Below, piece by piece: positions 63,301-64,000 of a stretch of DNA of 64,000 nucleotides. The DNA is from Azorhizobium caulinodans ORS 571 (GTDB taxonomy: Bacteria; Pseudomonadota; Alphaproteobacteria; Rhizobiales; Xanthobacteraceae): the NCBI RefSeq assembly GCF_000010525.1, contig NC_009937.1, positions 3,663,501 to 3,727,500 of the forward strand. Reading direction: 5' to 3'. Each line of letters opens with the position of its first letter. Position 1 is the stretch's first letter. The position numbers and the translations under genes are program-made. The notes below the pieces were generated by a model. It ran no database searches and was not told where the DNA came from. It saw only the letters and a program-made list of their open reading frames with translations.

Positions 63301-64000
63301 GTCCGTGCTGTCGCTGGCGCCCGATAGGCTGAAGGCACGGCTCGACCCGCCATTGCCGCCGGCGCCGCCGATGGACTGGGCGAGAATACCGGCCGAGAGA
63401 TAGCCATTGGTGGTGATGTCGGCGGCGATGACGGTGACGCTGCCGGCCGCCTGGCCGCTACCGCCCCCCCCGCCGGTCGCACCGGCACCGCCCACCGAAA
63501 CCTTGGCATCGCCGCCGCCGGTCGCGCCGGACCCGGCAATGGCAAAGCCGCCAGTGCCGCCCGAGCCGCCAATGGACTGCGCCAGAATGCCCGGTGACTG
63601 GGAGAACAGCGTGGTGATGGCGTCATTGGCGGTCACGGTGACGTTGCCCGCGCTCCCGCTTGTGCCGCCGCCGCCCCCAAGAATGACGTCGGATGCAAAG
63701 ACGATGGCCCCCGCCGCGCCGGCGCTGAATCCGCCATTGCCACCGGAGCCGCCGATGGACTGCGCCAGAACACCCGCCGAAATAAGGCCGTTGGTGGCCA
63801 AAGCCCCATCTGCGGTGACCGTCACCGCACCGCTCGTACCGCCACCGCCGCCGCTGCCGCCGAGGCCTACGCTCGCCGCTCCGGCACTGGCCAGCGACCC
63901 GGCGATATCCCAGCCGCCGCTGCCACCCGCCCCGCCAATGGACTGGGCGATGATGGCGGGAGACTGATCGCCATTGGTGGTGATGGCACCGTTCCCATGG
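57328..64000 (-). CDS. Giant autotransporter with AQS(V/I)GGGGG repeats, partial
   Basis: The frame is open to the right edge, so the N-terminus lies beyond the window; about 2,220 residues are visible and the C-terminus is complete. The passenger carries about two dozen copies of a glycine-rich repeat (F/L/V-AQS-V/I-GGGGG-x-GG) spaced by about 50-115 residues of Gly/Ser/Thr/Ala-rich sequence with short beta-strand-type parts. After about residue 1600 of the visible part this gives way to a linker, and a C-terminal autotransporter barrel (about 57330-58170) ends in Trp (FRVRW). Role as a large surface adhesin or matrix protein is inferred from the type. The antisense frames in this gene are shadows of its repetitive GC-rich sequence. 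Confidence 0.93.
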   Translation of the reverse strand, partial: HGNGAITTNGDQSPAIIAQSIGGAGGSGGWDIAGSLASAGAASVGLGGSGGGGGTSGAVTVTADGALATNGLISAGVLAQSIGGSGGNGGFSAGAAGAIVFASDVILGGGGGTSGSAGNVTVTANDAITTLFSQSPGILAQSIGGSGGTGGFAIAGSGATGGGDAKVSVGGAGATGGGGGSGQAAGSVTVIAADITTNGYLSAGILAQSIGGAGGNGGSSRAFSLSGASDSTDGAAASVAIGGGGSSGGDGSSVSVTQTGTIWTGSSGVFSDQSPGILAQSIGGSGGNGGSADANAASTTASVALAIGASGANGGSGGNVSVSSNQNGGGGITTTGLHSSAIFAQSVGGGGGNGGWTQATASSNNYAAGIAIGGSGQGGGSAGTVNVTSGGALATSGALSYGIFAQSIGGGGGNGGAASSTTDAGQGQELQGGVTSVAGAGAGQTASNVSSALSGTSGTGPDNGNGNAANGIAVAVTLAGFAGQGGAGSAVNVTSSSAITTAGDQSTAIFAQSVGGGGGSGGSSSANSSGSSYAASFTLGGGAGPGGAGGDVTVGSTGFILTTGLQAAGIFAQSVGGGGGLGGSSSSTASSGGQAAVSMSLGGSGGNGGDGGIITVNSGGTSTYINTLGPNAAGIFAQSVGGGGGSGGSSSAAASAPGSSSSGGSASSATGSLSGSATGSSTASAAGENGGKPGAQSGSDGGYSLAMSLGGSGGQSGNGNTVTVTNTYGIFTGFSLASGIRSVVPADNSPAIFAQSVGGGGGNGGSSTTNSSAGEYSASLSLGGNGMAGGTGGTVTVTTIGTLQTTGANSAGVFAQSVGNGGGNGGSSTTTSSSSGAVSLALGIGGSSSGGGEGGTVNVTVNAPVTFQGRSGISTQGFNSYGVFAQSVGGGGGNGGAVATASTASSGSSGGSTSTGVQGATTSSSASNAAAVALGLGGTNGAGGAGGQVTVAVAAPVLTSGVQAIAVLGQSVGGGGGTGGASTSNAGDGTYALALGLGGAGGSGGAGGQVTVGSTSAIQTTGAHASGLVAQSIGGGGGIGGASTSGASGGGDVTASLALGGSGGSGGAGGQVTLTFEIPGTGTTLTTSGAHAYGLVAQSVGGGGGMGGSSNGSTSGSGDVNVTLAMGLTGGLGGDGSTVTVTTSNAQASTSGVGAIGLLAQSIGGGGGAGGSSEVMASAANSSGSAAYAGGISLGGSGSGGGAGGDVTVQNAMGITTLGAFAPAVLAQSLSGGGGVASGAASVTGNLASSSLTLSLGGSNGLGANAGTVTVDNYSWVSTSGVDSHGIVAQSIAGGGGLGGSLLSGDGSTAASIQHITTLGAGAESGGGGQVTLQAGSSVQTTGSRAIALIAQSIGGGGGVAGIPTESMSNVSLSGTVTLGGAGGGNGSTVSVSSTTAGSIYTNGSMAHGIVAQSIGGGGGIATMSSDTLILGGSSGGAGGTVTVTTAGQVGTSGTAAIGILAQSIGGGGGVGTSPGSVTFAGKSGDGGSVTVNVNASLTTSGTNAVGVLAQSIGGGGGVAVSDGQSTNWSGPTAASGQGGSVTVNVSAPISTTGAGAYGVIAQSVSGGGGLVMNGTTMELVNGANVLVNGSALISGKAAVYVLTGGSVTASGVGGTGISAQGNGDPIITLAPGTRVTGGPSGTAITSDGTETYITSYGTLSTLDWANGLAIRTSTGFAQIVNGGSLTGNLALTPGAANSVTNLGSGTLWAGSSLDLGGPAGVLTNAGMLRSAFSALGTTTINGALVQTSSGVLAIRADQLSGQSDRFLVTGDARLSGSVRAILDHPARAMPGHFDTPFLSVAGTLSTDSLTVLGDTAILDFSVANIASGLSLGTTINFTPSGLSAHGLTTGALIGEIQTRGSSLLFESIVPTLLQVTTVPGLERSYESVGGGAVSLVPTTTINAASAAMAGITTQMDRWRQGLRPASTALGYAAPERGDDVGGTAASGTGGHYFWGSTIASLTTGSGLSGSTIGGIAGLDGELSGLPALAGAAVSFSSTNISANAYGAVVSNSYGSFSLYGLYQAGPAYMSAVASVGYASSNFDRNLYNLGLNLATDSGLDGWILAGRFEAGYSFALGATGASLTPFIAFQPTQLWLGSGSEMFSLGAGISYQNTAIAALPLYVGFQLDGVWTAPNGQQIAPYLRAAWMHDFSPDRDVPRSFAELPTFSFSGTSIPTVSNAADLHAGLQFLASPTTTLSASFDAQISEGYSTFGATGSFRVRW

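Overview
The window is uniformly GC-rich, with high-GC codon use, almost no low-GC genes and tightly packed operons. The gene families (Nif11-type RiPP leader, very large QSVGGGGG-type autotransporters, NfrA/NfrB exopolysaccharide genes, a sigma54-controlled acyl-CoA/hydroxybutyrate operon) suggest an alphaproteobacterium. Hyphomicrobiales is most likely, perhaps a Xanthobacteraceae member such as Azorhizobium or Xanthobacter. The genus is a guess from memory of gene content, not a measurement. No rRNA, tRNA or CRISPR array was seen.

Layout. (1) 1-1133: 3' part of an amidase-signature hydrolase. (2) 1245-10810: a lanthipeptide locus of the NHLM type. An HlyD-like adaptor, a C39-peptidase ABC exporter and a second NHLM ABC protein are translationally coupled on the + strand. 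They converge on a class II lanthipeptide synthetase (LanM) and a Nif11-type precursor on the - strand; the precursor core contains a tandem repeat. (3) 10985-15659: a - strand operon (3-hydroxyacyl-CoA dehydrogenase, hydroxybutyrate-type SDR, periplasmic type I solute-binding protein) behind a near-consensus sigma54 promoter, divergent from a PAS-AAA-Fis sigma54 activator. (4) 15712-30210: an exopolysaccharide cluster: DUF4434 protein (-), then wecB, a BcsB-like protein, NfrB-like c-di-GMP-responsive glycosyltransferase, AlgF-like, AlgI-like and two AlgJ/AlgX-like proteins, and an NfrA-like outer-membrane TPR/barrel protein. This looks like an O-acetylated relative of the E. coli phage-N4 glycan receptor system. 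(5) 30536-33761: AraC regulator, MFS importer and a LigI-like amidohydrolase. (6) 33850-34260: a decayed IS3-family transposase. (7) 34482-36317: GAF-GGDEF-EAL protein. (8) 36491-39319: subtilisin (S8) autotransporter. (9) 39589-40071: two small - strand genes ending in double-glycine-type leaders plus short tails, apparently orphan RiPP or bacteriocin precursors, divergent from an AraC regulator (40338-41360). (10) 41531-56602: a 3,902-residue autotransporter adhesin followed by a TPR-sulfotransferase and a TPR-glycosyltransferase. (11) 57328-64000: C-terminal 2,200 residues of a second giant autotransporter, running off the window.

The genes suggest surface and secretion functions: a modified peptide made and exported by genes 1.2-10.8 kb, a c-di-GMP-regulated glycan (with a diguanylate cyclase/phosphodiesterase near by), and large displayed adhesins with possible glycan or sulfate decoration. 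The most novel points are the Nif11/CCG-LanM locus with a repeated core, the orphan precursor pair with the same processing motif 29 kb away, the hybrid Nfr/alginate-acetylation cluster, and the adhesin-sulfotransferase-glycosyltransferase unit.
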